Shown: one piece after another, positions 1 to 10,814 of the stretch
Numbering within the stretch: the first letter of the stretch is position 1
Layout of the letters: each line of letters begins with the position of its first letter
Source of the DNA: Isoetes taiwanensis
Taxonomy: Eukaryota; Streptophyta; Lycopodiopsida; Isoetales; Isoetaceae
Assembly: GCA_021234155.1 (NCBI GenBank)
Contig: JAJEKV010000045.1
Span: 3,230,424 to 3,294,423 of the forward strand
Direction of reading: 5' to 3'
Length of the DNA stretch: 64,000 bases
Program-made: the position numbers and the translations under genes
The notes under the pieces: model-generated
Told to the model about the DNA's origin: nothing
The model's input: the letters and a program-made list of their open reading frames with translations, nothing else
Databases searched by the model: none

Positions 1-2
1 CG

Positions 3-683
3 GCTTTCTGGACTAAATCTCATCTGGCCACCATTTCCAGAAATCTTGGGGAAGTTCTTGAGATCAATATTCCTCAAACAAATTTCCTCTCCGTCTGCAT
101 CTCTAAACCCATAAACTCCAGCTGGAATAATACCCTCAAGACCAGGATCAGTGCTAGCAAGTTTATAGACCTCAGGATCCTGTATTCCAAAACCCCTGTA
201 GTCAGGGACCTCAAGGGTAAGGGCCCTACATTTCGGGAGGAAATCAAGCAGACCTGGGTTCCCAAAAAGAGCAATAAAGAGATGGAGATGGATAATGGCT
301 CTACTTCGAAAAATTGGAAGGCTGAAGCAGACATCAAAGATCTGCCTGACCCCAACTATCTAAAGTATCAACCCCATCAAATGAGGTTGAAAATTGATGA
401 GAATATGGTGGTTACGATCGAAAATGTTAACCTTTCTCTTAAAATTGACACAGGGGACATCTTCTTGTCTATTCCAACAATCCCTGATATCCCAAAAGCG
501 TGGGAGGACACTAAGTTTGAACAGAATATTGAGAACCTGATTGAGACTGAGGAGCAAGGATGGAAGATTGTGGACAAAAGGAAAGGAAGGGCAAAAAAGA
601 AATTTTATCAAGGCCCCAGCAGAGCCAGTCCCAGAAAATCCACTATCCAAGCTGGACAAGTGGTAGGAAGGTATAAATATTAA
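3..683 (+). CDS. LINE ORF1, C-terminal part (nucleic-acid-binding protein)
   Basis: The frame is open from base 3 to a TAA at 681-683, so the true start lies outside the window; the Met at 282 is internal. In plant L1 elements ORF1 binds the element RNA, usually through a DUF4283-like domain. The sequence around residues 1-90 (SHLATISRNLGEVLEINIP) resembles that domain by eye. The C-terminus is basic (KRKGRAKKKF). The stop codon shares one base with the ORF2 start (TAATG), which suggests termination-reinitiation. No zinc knuckle is visible in the part seen. Confidence 0.75.
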   Translation, partial: AFWTKSHLATISRNLGEVLEINIPQTNFLSVCISKPINSSWNNTLKTRISASKFIDLRILYSKTPVVRDLKGKGPTFREEIKQTWVPKKSNKEMEMDNGSTSKNWKAEADIKDLPDPNYLKYQPHQMRLKIDENMVVTIENVNLSLKIDTGDIFLSIPTIPDIPKAWEDTKFEQNIENLIETEEQGWKIVDKRKGRAKKKFYQGPSRASPRKSTIQAGQVVGRYKY

Positions 684-3600
684 TGGATAGGAGAATTAAC
701 TGTGTTACCTGGAATCTCCAGGGCATCAACAATGGTGGCAAAAGGGACAGATTAAAGGTTTGCTTATCCACTCTTCTCCCGGATATTATTTTCTTTCAAG
801 AGCACAAAATTCATGACTCCAATCACCAGGTAATGATTGGAAGGACCCTTCCTCCTGGTTATGATTTATGGTCTATTCCTGCTAATGATTCCTCTGCAGG
901 GATAGCTATAGCTTGGAAGGACAATTTAAATCTTTCGGATAAGTATATGGTTAATGGTAGAGAAGGAAGGTGGCAGATTTTATTATGTACCCTTCTTGGA
1001 ATCAGAATTGCCTTAGTTAATATATATGCATTTAATAATCCTGGTGATAGGATAGGTATTTGGAACAGAGTGAAGAACAGTCTAGATAACATCGAATTTG
1101 ATGAGTGTATTCTTGGGGGAGACCTCAACATGGTAACTAATGATTTTATGAAAAATAAGAATTACAGGCCTTTAGGAGCTCAAGAGAAGAAAGCTTGGGG
1201 TAATCTTATCAACAGTCATAATCTGACCTTGGCAAGAACTAAGCCCAATTCTTATAGTTGGACGGACAAGAGAAGTGATCCCACCCTTTGTCTTCATGAC
1301 AGGTTTTATTTATCTGAGAATCTTTGGAATTTTAGCAATAGAGTTGTTAATTTGGAGGGTTATACTCTCTCTGATCACTACCCCCAGCAGTTAATTATCT
1401 CGGATAGGACTGTTATTAGGAAAAAGAAAACTTATTTCAAATTGAATACTAACTTGCTGGATCAGGAAGATTTTTTAGACAGGTTGGAGCAGGTTATTTC
1501 CAGATTTCCCAAGCCTGAGGGTCACTCGGGTTGGATGTTTTGGTGGATAGTGGTTTCCAAGGCCATAAAAAATTGGCTAAAAGAATGGGGGAAGAGTGTG
1601 CACCAACAGAAAATGGCCACGCTTAATAACCTGAGAGAATCTCTCTCTACTGCTCCAGAGGACCTGAAGGACAGCATTAAAGCGGACATCGAGAGAGAGG
1701 AGATCAAAATTGCACAAGGTTGGAGGCTTAAGGCCAAAATAAGGGAAATCAAGGATGATGAGAGGTGTAGTTCGAAGTTCTTCTTTGCCAAAGCCAAAGG
1801 GAGAATAAAAAGAAATCACATCTTTGATATAAAGGTTGGGGATGAGGTGATTGTAGAGGAAGATCTAATTAAGCAGGCAGCCACTGAGCACTTCACCAAC
1901 ATTATGGGAACCAAGGCTGATTGTCTGCATAATAGGATGGATGGTTTCATTAATATTCAGCCTAGAGTGACCGTGGAGGATAACTTTACTATCCACAGGT
2001 CTTTCACAAATAATGAGATTCTCCAAACTGCCAGAGAAATGGATAAAGGGAAAACTCCCGGACCCGATGGTCTACCAGTGGAATTCTTCCTCAAGGCTTG
2101 GCCTTTACTCGGGGATAGCATAACAAATATGGCTAACGAGTTCAAGGAAAAGAAATGTCTGGATGCCAGGATAAATACTAGTTTGATAACATTGATTCCT
2201 AAGGTGGACATGCCAGCATCGTTCTCAGATTATAGGCCTATTTCCCTATCAAACGTGGTTTACAAGTTAATTTCAGGGACGATTGCAAGAAGGCTCAAGC
2301 CTATCCTTGATAAAATTATAAGTTCCTCTCAAGCTGCATATCTCAAGGATAGATTCATTTTGGATAATGTTGTGACAGCTATTCTTGGCCTCAACTGGGC
2401 TAAGGATTCCAAACAGGATATAGCCCTACTAAAGCTGGATATAACAAAGGCTTTTCGGTTACGATCATTTGGAGCTTCCTCGGTAAATCTTGCCGCAAGG
2501 CTATGGGTTTTTCCTGAGGAGGTGACTCAGATCTTTAAAGCTATTCTCAACAACTCAAGATCCTACGATTTCGATCAATGGTGATTTGCGGTCCCTTTTT
2601 TTCCTTTGAAAAGGGGGGTAAAACAAGGGTGCCCCCTTGCCCCCTTCCTTTTCCTAATCATTATGGAGGCCCTCCATTGCAAATTGGAGGAGGCCAAGAA
2701 CTCCAATCTAATTCAAGGGCTAAATCTTCCAGAAAACCATGAAGGAGTTGACCAATTCCTGAATGGTCACTTTGCAGACGACACTTTTATTATGTTATCT
2801 ATGGATCTTCAGTCCATTACCAATACCCAGATAATTCTGGAAGCCTTTGGAGAGGTTTCAGGCTGCAGGATCAACCCTATCAAATCAAAGGTCTTGGCTA
2901 AGGATCAGGTAAAGGGGGAGCACACGACAAACATTTTGGGCTGTAAGTATATCTCCCCTACGTCTCCCTCAAAAATTCTGGGAATACCCTATGCTTTAAA
3001 AAGTAGCCCTTCTGATATTTGGGCTGATATTATAGAAAAATTTCAAAAAAAGGTGGATAACCTAAATTCGAAGTATATCTCAAAGCAGGGAAGGGCAATT
3101 ATAGCTAATTCTGTCATCTCCTCATCACATGTTTACCAATCCTCGGTTATCCTTGCCCCAAAAAAGGTTTCTAACAAATTGCAGAGTATAATTGGCAGGT
3201 ACATTTCTTGTGGCCAAAACAGAAGGTGCTGGACTCCGGTGGCTATGGCAGAATGCTGCAAAAAGAAAAAGGATGGTGGATTGGGGGTTATAAACATTGA
3301 AAAGCAGGGGATGGCCCTGGCAGCTAAATACTTTTTCAAGGCAGCCCATAATCTGATCAGGCATCCGGTATCCATCATCATCAGGCACTATCTAAGCAAG
3401 TGTTGGTCCTTTGGTTGGAGGCAAGTCAAAATTGTTCTTCCTTATGCCATTTACTTCCCATTTACTGTACCAAAGTCTGTCCCAGCTTTAATCAAGAAAT
3501 GGATTAAAGCTTGGAATTTGACGAAGGGTTTATTTAACTGGGATAAAGGCTTATCCATGGATCAATCTATTTTCTGGAACCCGGCCATTTTAACTAACGA

Positions 3601-4345
3601 TCCCCTTTTATGTTTAGCATGTCATTTTCCAGATCAGGCAAAGCTTTGGAGAAACAAAGGAGTAAACCTAATCAGGGATATGTACAATGAAGATGGGATC
3701 ATACCATTTGAAAGCTCAGTCCTGGCAGAGGAGGGGGAAAACTGTAAAAATCTCTACAACAACATCTGCAACACTCTGTTACAGGGCCAGTGGAGAGAGG
3801 AGGATGATAACTGGAATAGTCATGGCAGAACCACCCTAACAGTAAAGATGGCCCATAGGTTTCTCATGAGGGAGAATTCAATGACCATCCAGGAGAAATG
3901 GGGAACAGATAGAGATAGATGTAGGAGGAATTTGAAGTTTATGTGGTCTAGCCCGATCTACCCTAAGATAAAGTCATTTATGTGGCAGCTTTGGCACAAA
4001 GCTTTAGCCACAAATCACAAGAGATATAGAATGCAGATGGCAGACTCTGATGTATGTCCAAGATGCTTGGGACAAAGAGAAGACGAGAACCACCTTTTCA
4101 AGGAATGTATTTGGTCTGAATGGGTCTTGGAGTTAGCTTCAGATCTCCTGGGCTATAACCTCTGTTCTATGAGCTCCATAGACTTCTTCATGCCTCATGA
4201 CCCGAATGACTGGAGAATCTACATTCTTCTATGGAGGATGTGGAAAGGAAGGAATACGCTTATCTTTAATAATGAAATCATTCATCCTGAGGCAGTTATC
4301 AGGCAGATTTCATATGATATTAAATGGATTAATGACGCCATCTAA
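683..4345 (+). pseudogene. LINE ORF2: endonuclease, reverse transcriptase, zinc finger (frameshifted)
   Basis: This is the ORF2 polyprotein that nicks target DNA and reverse transcribes the element. The endonuclease occupies roughly residues 1-235, with an N-terminal VTWNLQGINN motif, a catalytic-type FFQEHK and a terminal SDHYP near base 1374. The reverse transcriptase shows GPDGLP near 2062, DYRPISLSN near 2228, LKLDITKAF near 2440, GVKQGCPLAPFLF near 2612 and the catalytic FADDTF near 2770. A CCHC-type zinc finger (CPRCLG, then ENHLFKEC) lies near 4056-4110. The frame is lost just after DITKAF (about 2455) and changes again near 2575, with a TGA at 2582-2584. The remaining 579 codons are open to 4345. 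Removing two small indels would leave a single reading frame, so decay is recent. Confidence 0.92.
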
Positions 4346-4866
4346 TCTTACACTCTTGTCATTGGCTTTTGCAGGGATTATTTTCATATTGGTTCGGAAA
4401 ATCAAATGGAAGAAGACGGATCCCACAACCAACATGGAATGGATCAAGATTTTTGGGCCGCCAAACATGCAAGGGCATGAGGAACCGTGCTTATGCAATT
4501 GCTGCTGTGATCAGCCTCCGGATGTTCGAAGAGACCTTTTATGTCAGGCCAAGGACAGCAGGGGAAGATTCAACATGACCAAAGCTGCATCTTGCTTATG
4601 CACCTGTTGCATCCTATCCATTATGGTCAGGGGGAGAGGAAGAAAAACCACGAACTATAACCTCAGGGCTCCCTTCTGATTTCAGGGAAATCTAGAATCT
4701 GACAACACTATATTTTGGACCGAAAGTAGCTCATGATCTGATTGCATGATCTTTATCCTTAAACTCTTTATAAAAATAACTCTTAAGTTATTAAGGTTCT
4801 GGGTTATACTTCCCTGTAAAAAGTAAATTTTGTAACTTTAATCTATATATCAATATACAGGCCTTC
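4346..4866 (+). other. LINE 3' untranslated region
   Basis: About 520 bases lie between the ORF2 stop and the A run. An open stretch (4197-4679) partly overlaps ORF2 and looks fortuitous. No other signal is seen. Confidence 0.6.
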
Positions 4867-4889
4867 AAAAAAAAAAAAAAAAAAAAAAA
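4867..4889 (+). repeat. LINE poly(A) tail
   Basis: An uninterrupted run of 23 A residues ends the LINE and marks its 3' insertion junction. Confidence 0.95.
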
Positions 4890-5088
4890 GACAATGCACC
4901 CGCTTGCAGCTTAAACATGACTCCAACCCTTTTTCCAGGCACCGACAGTTATCCTCGCAGATACACCATGGATTAAACTCTTCAAGTTCAGCATTCCACG
5001 GCACTGTGACATTCCCGGGACCTCCAGACCTTCGGCGCTTCCGAGGATTGGCTCCATCCTGTTCCATTACCTTTTTGCCCTTGTCCAT
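4890..5088 (-). pseudogene. First coding exon of an unidentified gene, cut by the LINE
   Basis: An ATG at 5088 on the minus strand opens a frame with a basic nuclear-localisation-like stretch (PRKRRRSGG) and a cysteine-rich tail (CICEDNCRCLEKGLESCLSC, then KRVHC). The frame then runs straight into the LINE poly(A), read as poly-Phe. The coding-like composition stops exactly at the LINE junction, so the LINE probably inserted in an exon. The rest of the gene would lie left of the window. A separate 62-codon minus-strand frame at 5111-5299 sits just upstream and could be an upstream ORF. I do not recognise the protein. Confidence 0.45.
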
Positions 5089-5299
5089 TGCAGCGTCCGA
5101 CTCCGCGCCTTTATCTATAATATAGATCTGCCAAACTAAAACTATCGGACTCCTCTCCAGGCGCTTCCTTCTCCGATCGGATCCAAGAGCTTCTGATGCC
5201 TTTTTGTAGGCGCATGTGAGTTAGGGTTTTCTGTCGCAATTCCCGCCATCTTCTCGGATACGCTGGAGTCTTACGACCGGACCCGTCCGCACTGTCCAA

Positions 5300-6142
5300 T
5301 TAATTTCGTAATTATGCGCCTTCAGGATATTCCCTAGAATGTCTATAGTTCTCACGAATTTTCGTACTACCCCCGCCTGCCTTTAATACTTGTCTTATCT
5401 TCCCTTATTACTTTTTATTATTCATTCTTATTATTAATATTATCTTAATTTCCTAAATATATTCCTATTTTGCGCTGTAATCTCTTAATGATTGTACTTG
5501 CCCTCCCCTTTACACTCCTGCATTCCTGTCCTGTTACGCCAGTCAGCCCCAAATTGACCCCTTTTGGTTCCCGAGATTCCATCTTATGGTTTGTTTGGTT
5601 ACATTTGTATTTGCCATTTTTTTTTTTTTACATACTTGATGGCCCCCATACTGTCTTACGTGTCTAATCCTCCAGAAAATAATGGTCACGTAATGCCGTT
5701 AGGTCCAGTTGGTGGGTGCGTATCCCCCCCGCTTCCATATCCCTACCCACCGTACAATACACATCCCAATACACGGATATTTGGATTTTTTGAATTTTTG
5801 AATCTCTCATGACCGTTGTGTCCACATTTCCGATTCCGTTATCACAGCCTGCCTCAACCATAGCTCTGTTCGCTATGGTGTTCTGGATCATGGCACTCCC
5901 AATTCTATTTTATTTTATCACCCTCTATCATTACAAAGACTACTACTCGAATCCTGGAACTCCCGGATACTAGAGCCTTTACTGTACTGTTTCGGCTATT
6001 TTTACATCTTTTTTGTTAGGAATGGGGCACTATTTGAGTCCTCGATTCCCTTCGACTAAATCACGAAGCATAATTGTATGACGAAAACACTGAATGAGAC
6101 CTTAAACCCTATCTTACTAACCTGTGTATCGCTTTCGTTTCC
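5300..6142. other. AT-rich DNA without recognisable genes
   Basis: Short T runs and AT-rich stretches; open frames are short and lack family motifs. It could hold the promoter of the minus-strand gene that starts at 5088, but no distinct element stands out. Confidence 0.4.
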
Positions 6143-6242
6143 CCATCGCCATCGCCATCGCCATCCCCATCGCCATTCGCCATTTCGCCATTCGCCATCG
6201 CCATCGCCATTCGCCATCGCCATCGCCATCGCCATCGCCATT
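6143..6242. repeat. CGCCAT hexanucleotide microsatellite
   Basis: About 16 copies of CGCCAT, some shortened to CGCCATT or changed to CCCCAT, run over 100 bases. On the minus strand they read as alternating Ala-Met and Gly-Asp codons. Confidence 0.9.
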
Positions 6243-6804
6243 TGCAGGTAAAGGAAAGTCAAACACCAAATTCATATGCATTTCTGATCACATGTAAATG
6301 CAAAGTACAGTCAATGCAATACACCCTATTAATACACCCTGTAAAGGAATTCCAGAAAATCACTTCATGGCACATGTAAATGTAAAGTACAGAAGCAAAT
6401 ACATTTCCTCTTTACAGTAAAGACAAAACCACGCCAAATCAAATGTTAATACAGTTACGTACATGATGGAAACTAACTACATCTAAGTACACTCAAATTA
6501 ATTGTGTAATCAAAATAGAAATAGATGTACCTTCGGAAGGGATTCCTAAGCAATGTCGCAGGTCCTCGGACCATAAACAATCATGTACACATGTATTCGT
6601 CGTTGAAACCCTGAATATAAGACAAAATAGACAATATGTATGACCACAAAGTGGAGATATTACCATGGTCGAGTCAAGGCAATCATTGCATTACCGCAAG
6701 TATTGCTTATATGTGAGAATGAAGCGCTCCGCCTTTCTGCTGTAGTATGGGAGCGGGCTGCAGGCCTATCGGATCTGATCTTTCCAAATGCTTAGTCATC
6801 TCCT
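6243..6804. other. Non-coding interval
   Basis: No coding or repeat structure recognised beyond two short similar stretches (tgtaaatgcaaagtacag near 6294 and tgtaaatgtaaagtacag near 6375), which look like an old duplication of about 80 bases. Confidence 0.4.
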
Positions 6805-7785
6805 TTATTCTATTCTCACGGTTGGAATTAACTTCCAAATCCTTGCTGATTTTTTTTCAATGGCGACTTCTAATTCTTGCAAATCAGCCTTTAAACAATC
6901 AATGGGAATCATTAGAGCATCTAAGTCGGCAATATAACTTGATTTCTCCTCCTCTAAATGGGATGCCAAAGCCATTTGCACATCAGTTGGCTTCCGCTTG
7001 CTTTTTAAACCTGCCATAATCTTTGAATCGCTCACATATTTTTGCATCTTTACTCGCACAAGTCTTGTCAAGAAGCTCTTATCACTCTCATGCTTCAACA
7101 GTTCAATTTTCATTGTTTTCCTTTTCTCTTTTAAAGTCTGTATTTCATCAAAATCTAATGCTCTTGTTTCCCTCCACCTTTTCATCATTTCCAACCGCTG
7201 CCCCAATTCTACCTGAGGCATACATTTAATAGCTTTAACATTGGAAGACTTTACTGTAGCTAATTCTGTCAGGTCAGATTCTTTTTGAGAGCCTTTTGAA
7301 TGAAGACTTGCACTTGCTTTCACCTCATCCCAATCAATGCTTACTCCTTTGTAATGAAGTGCATATGCTCGGGCAAAATACAATGGAATGTGATGATTTG
7401 CAATGTCCCTCCTACAAAAAACGTGCTCATACACAGAAAAAAAATCTGCCATCCAACCAGGCTTAATCCTGCACTCTTGATAACCCCTAACAGCAGGGGC
7501 TTCAGAACCCCAAACATCCTGCACTATTTGCACTAGCTCTGGAAACATGCTATCAAAATTGTTGCTCCTAAGCTGCCTGATGCTTACCTTGTCAAACTCG
7601 GGCGGCAAGACCTCCCGATCTGAAGAAGACCCACTCTTGAGTTTTCGGGCGGCAGTTCTAGTGGGAGACCTTGGCATGGGCTTTACGGGTTTGTTGAGGA
7701 GATTTCCTTGGAGATGTCTTTGTTCCAAGTTTTCGTCATGATCTCTTCCCTGGTGCTTCAGCTCTCTGAAAATGCAAGCTTTTGG
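6805..7785 (-). CDS. Unidentified coding exon, about 325 codons, coiled-coil C-terminus
   Basis: A long uninterrupted minus-strand frame ends at a stop at 6805-6807. It stays open upstream to an in-frame TAG near 7785, and its first ATG is at codon MPRSPTRTAARKL, about 50 bases inside the 7728 end. The N-terminal third is basic and serine-rich. The middle is aromatic and hydrophobic (PGWMADFFSVYEHVFCRRDI, then HIPLYFARAYALHYKGV). The last ~120 residues are charged heptad-like sequence suggesting a coiled coil (LKEKRKTMKIELLKHESDKS and EELEEEK-type stretches). Length and composition argue for real coding sequence. It may be a terminal exon of a host gene or an ORF of an undescribed mobile element. 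I recognise no family. Confidence 0.5.
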   Translation of the reverse strand, partial: PKACIFRELKHQGRDHDENLEQRHLQGNLLNKPVKPMPRSPTRTAARKLKSGSSSDREVLPPEFDKVSIRQLRSNNFDSMFPELVQIVQDVWGSEAPAVRGYQECRIKPGWMADFFSVYEHVFCRRDIANHHIPLYFARAYALHYKGVSIDWDEVKASASLHSKGSQKESDLTELATVKSSNVKAIKCMPQVELGQRLEMMKRWRETRALDFDEIQTLKEKRKTMKIELLKHESDKSFLTRLVRVKMQKYVSDSKIMAGLKSKRKPTDVQMALASHLEEEKSSYIADLDALMIPIDCLKADLQELEVAIEKKSARIWKLIPTVRIE

Positions 7786-7925
7786 CTATGGAGGTCCTGA
7801 TCTTGGCTATGGAGGTTCGAATATGGATGTCAAGCTTTTGGCTATGGAGGTTCGAATATGGATGTCAAGCTTTCGGCTATGGAGGTTCGAATATGGATGT
7901 CAAGCTTTCGGCTATGGAGGTTCGA
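7781..7925. repeat. 35-bp minisatellite, about four units
   Basis: The unit runs from caagctttcggctatggagg to ttcgaatatggatgt. It repeats with a strict 35-bp period (caagctt at 7831, 7866 and 7901) after a divergent first unit. Because 35 is not a multiple of three, each unit shifts the reading frame, so it is unlikely to encode a protein repeat. Confidence 0.88.
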
Positions 7926-8067
7926 GCGGGAGGAAGGTTGAACAGAGTGCGGGAGGAGAGTTCAAAATTATTTGCCCATTAATGATTCATTCCAAGAATA
8001 ATAATTTCTGGGGGGGAGGGATTTCCTTACATTTTGAATTTGTAAATGTAAAATACGGGCACTTTTT

Positions 8068-8820
8068 TTGCCCACCCTTTCATGCTTCTACCCAAGCATC
8101 AAGGAAGAGGATCAAGCCAAGACATCTTTTGTCACGCCATGGGGGGCTTTTGCCATGAAGAGAATGCCCTTTGGGCTTATGAATGCATCTCTACCGAATT
8201 GCGCTGCACCTTGCTTGCTTGACCCCCTGAGAACAGAACCACTGACACGCTCTCATCTATCTGTGTTCCATCTCCGTATCCCCCAACAACATCAGAAGGG
8301 CCTCCTTTAAGCTGAGAATATCCCCAGGATTTGGGTCATTGGGGTGATCCGACAGAACTGCCACATTTCAGAGGGCAATGGATACCATTTTCAAGGACAT
8401 GGATCCTAAATCATTCAAAGTTTATCTGGATGATCTGTGCGTCAACACCAAACTAGAAGATCACATGACTTATCTCACACAACTATGTTCTTTGTGCAGG
8501 AAAGGAGGAGTGAGTTTAAACCCTAAGAAATGTGTCTTCTTTTGCTCAAAAGGGAATCTACTTGGACATGAGGTCTCAAATCAGAGGATTCAGGTGGCAG
8601 AAAGTAAGATCCAAGCTCTTAGAAACTTAACACCACCCAAGACTATCAAACAAGTTAAAAGCTTTCTGGGTATGACAAGCTTCTTAAGGATGTATGTGCC
8701 ACATTTCTCTCACACAGTTCATCCCATTACAAACTTGACCAAGGGAAAGAAGTTCTCGAAAAAGGAAAGCAAGTTCATACCTGTAGAGTGGACAGAAGCA
8801 TGCCAAGCTTCTTTTGAAGC
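8068..8820 (+). pseudogene. Ty3/gypsy reverse transcriptase remnant
   Basis: The first part (8095-8190) reads as the conserved KTSFVTPWGAFAMKRMPFGL region. A foreign stretch of about 165 bases follows. The frame then resumes at 8355 with ATFQRAMDTIF, the catalytic YLDDLCV and KSFLGMTSFLRMYV, ending in VEWTEACQASFEA at the junction with RNase H. LTR A starts at 8821 and interrupts it. This is a different, older gypsy family from copies A and B. Confidence 0.85.
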
Positions 8821-10142
8821 TGTGACGTTCCAGAACAGTATATGGCCCCAGGACGTATACTGTACTACCTCGTCACGCGTACACGCCACCCCGACTGACG
8901 TGTACGCCGACATGTAGCCAGGCAGGTAGCCCCTAGGGGGCAACTTGCAAGGTGTGTGCATTTATTAATGTGCACATTTACCAATGTGCACATTTATCTA
9001 GGTGCACATTTTTCCATGTGGACACTTTATGCCACCTAGTCATTAAGGGCAAGTGGGCCACACCCAATTATCCCACATGCTTAAAGGGATAATTGGAAAC
9101 CCTAGCCCTAAACCCTTGTCTATTTAGGTAAAGGGAACCCTAACTTGCCATTTTCGTCCATAGGGTTTTAGGGCTCTGTTTTGCTTGCTCAAGGGGTCAA
9201 AACCTCCTCCCAGACTCTGCCTGAGCGATTCGATTCATTAGTTTTCCTTTCTAGCTCCATCTTCTAGCAGTTCAGCAGGATAGTCAAATTCAGGGCAGGA
9301 GGAGCGAGCCAAGGATCAGGTATTTAGTCAATTTAATAGCCTAAACCGTCTTCCAGTCATTGTACGAGTAGGTTTAGCCTATTAAAATGCCCATAACAGC
9401 CATTTAGATTCCCAGATACCAGACTCTAACTAAAGAACCTAACTCTATGATATAGATTAGATCTAGTTCTTTAGTTCTTCTGTGATGTATATGGATGATG
9501 TATCTCTGTGAACTCATTGTATTGGATTGGGTTCAAGTCGAATAAGGGCAGTGGCCCTCTAGTCACCTTGAGTCAGCATGTAGATCTCTGGAGGGAGTGA
9601 TCCCTACCTGCCCCATCGGAACTGGGGAGATGCAACCCAGGAATAGCCCCTCTGGCTATGCATCCAGCGGGCTACAGTCATGTCCCAACACTTTTCAACC
9701 TACTTTGCAAAGTGTGCACAGGAGGGGCAGATGGAGTGGACTACCCTAAGCCATGTTCTCATGCCAGCCAAATCCATTGCCATGAATCTTGTCTTCAATG
9801 AACTCTGGAGACCCAAGCCGTCAGTCATTCCCCTTGAGTCTGAGCTTTGGGTAGGACTCCCACATGTGATGTGCTGATCTTGTCGATGCAGATATGTGGT
9901 GAGCCATCCTTCGAGATGGTCATGTGATGATGTTGTTGTATACTGACATGTATGTTTACGCTTCCGCAGCTAGATAGGCCCTGAAGGGAGACAGGGTAAA
10001 ATGACCTCTTCATTCTTCCCACTGGAACTCATCAAGGTTGCAGTGACACGTGGAGGGCCCTGTATCAGTATGGAGCTGGTATGGGGGATGAACTTTTGTT
10101 TGTATATGGTGAGTGCACCGTATACGAGTAGGGGACGTCACA
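8821..10142 (+). mobile_element. LTR A, 5' LTR of histone-bearing Ty3/gypsy copy A
   Basis: It begins TGTGAC and ends GTCACA, the same inverted ends as LTRs B and C, and is followed directly by a primer-binding site. It is 1322 bp and lacks about 250 bp that LTR B has (the stretch after TTGTATTGG, equivalent to 17855-18130). Telobox motifs lie near 9097-9115. It interrupts a gypsy RT gene on its left. Confidence 0.9.
9097..9115. promoter_or_regulatory. Telobox cluster in LTR A
   Basis: The bases AAACCCTAGCCCTAAACCC match plant telomere-like teloboxes. The same cluster occurs in LTR B (17436-17454) and LTR C. Teloboxes are known promoter motifs in plants, bound by TRB proteins. Confidence 0.6.
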
Positions 10143-10143
10143 G

Positions 10144-10156
10144 TAGTATCAGAGCA
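10144..10156 (+). promoter_or_regulatory. Primer-binding site (initiator Met tRNA), copy A
   Basis: TAGTATCAGAGCA lies one base after the LTR end. It differs by one base from TGGTATCAGAGC, the complement of the plant initiator Met tRNA 3' end. It would prime minus-strand cDNA synthesis. Confidence 0.88.
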
Positions 10157-10346
10157 ATGTTCTTGGAGACCAAGAGCAAAGCACTGACCATGCTCCCAGT
10201 AGTACTAACTTGATAGGATCCTCAAACCTCGAAAAATGGGAAATTTTTTTCTCATTTTTGTAGTATATGCTAAGCTAGTAACAATTAAGTGAATTGGAAC
10301 ATAAAAAGATTAAAATTAGTAAGCCAAATCCTTCTAAAGCAAGAAG

Positions 10347-10413
10347 GTCTCACGCGTCGCACCAGGACTAAAACCAAGACTCTAGGTTTTGACCTGGGCG
10401 CAATCTGTGAGAC
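10347..10413. repeat. 67-bp near-palindrome, hairpin repeat 1 (copy A)
   Basis: The arms are GTCTCACGCGTCGCACCAGG and, from the right end, GTCTCACAGATTGCGCCCAG. The inner stem pairs AAAACC with GGTTTT. It is upstream of ORF1 of copy A and homologous in position to repeat 3 in copy B. Confidence 0.85.
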
Positions 10414-10538
10414 ATTGGGCCATAAACACCTTAAAATTTGATGAATTTCAGAAAAGTAACATGCTAGATCGAGTTCTAAGATAAGATTTAGCTAGAATGG
10501 TATATTACAATCACAAAATTCAGTAAAAAATGTACAAT

Positions 10539-10605
10539 GTCTCACACGTCGCACCAGAAGCAAAACCAAGACTCTAGGTTTTGGCCTGGGCGCAACGTGT
10601 GAGAC
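10539..10605. repeat. 67-bp near-palindrome, hairpin repeat 2 (copy A)
   Basis: The arms are GTCTCACACGTCGCACCAGA and, from the right end, GTCTCACACGTTGCGCCCAG. It ends 98 bp before the ORF1 TATA box. The inner stem is again AAAACC/GGTTTT, unlike copy B. Confidence 0.85.
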
Positions 10606-10703
10606 CAGTACTTAGAAAACTCTGATAAGTATATGTTTTAAGTCAATAGGTGCCCTGGCACATTAAATAGAGCAACTTGAATTTTGACCTAAAATTGCCC
10701 AAG

Positions 10704-10713
10704 CTATAAATAG
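10704..10713 (+). promoter_or_regulatory. TATA box for ORF1, copy A
   Basis: CTATAAATAG, 111 bp before the ORF1 ATG. The identical decamer lies 110 bp before ORF1 in copy B. This points to an internal promoter separate from the LTR. Confidence 0.72.
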
Positions 10714-10814
10714 ATCTGGACCCCCCTCATTTGTACATTTCCCCCTTAGAGAATCTGCTCCCGCTTTTGAAGGCGATCTTTGGGCGCTGACCTCGGATTG
10801 ACGAGCCGTAAGAC

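Larger units (their letters stand above)
1..4889 (+). mobile_element. L1-like LINE retrotransposon, 5' end outside the window
   Basis: A non-LTR element runs from before the window edge to a poly(A) tail. In order it shows the C-terminal part of ORF1, an apurinic-type endonuclease, a reverse transcriptase, a zinc-finger C-terminus, a 3' untranslated region from 4346 and a 23-bp A run. This is the standard plant L1 layout. ORF2 is broken by two frameshifts near 2455-2580, so the copy is inactive, although the rest is well preserved and suggests fairly recent insertion. The 5' target-site duplication cannot be seen. Confidence 0.93.

Noticed and set aside
4197-4679. 160-codon frame overlapping the LINE ORF2 end
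   Set aside because: It overlaps the conserved ORF2 C-terminus in another frame and lacks family motifs.
7772-8158. Open frames over the 35-bp minisatellite as a repeat protein
   Set aside because: The 35-bp period shifts frame at each unit, so no repeated peptide is encoded.
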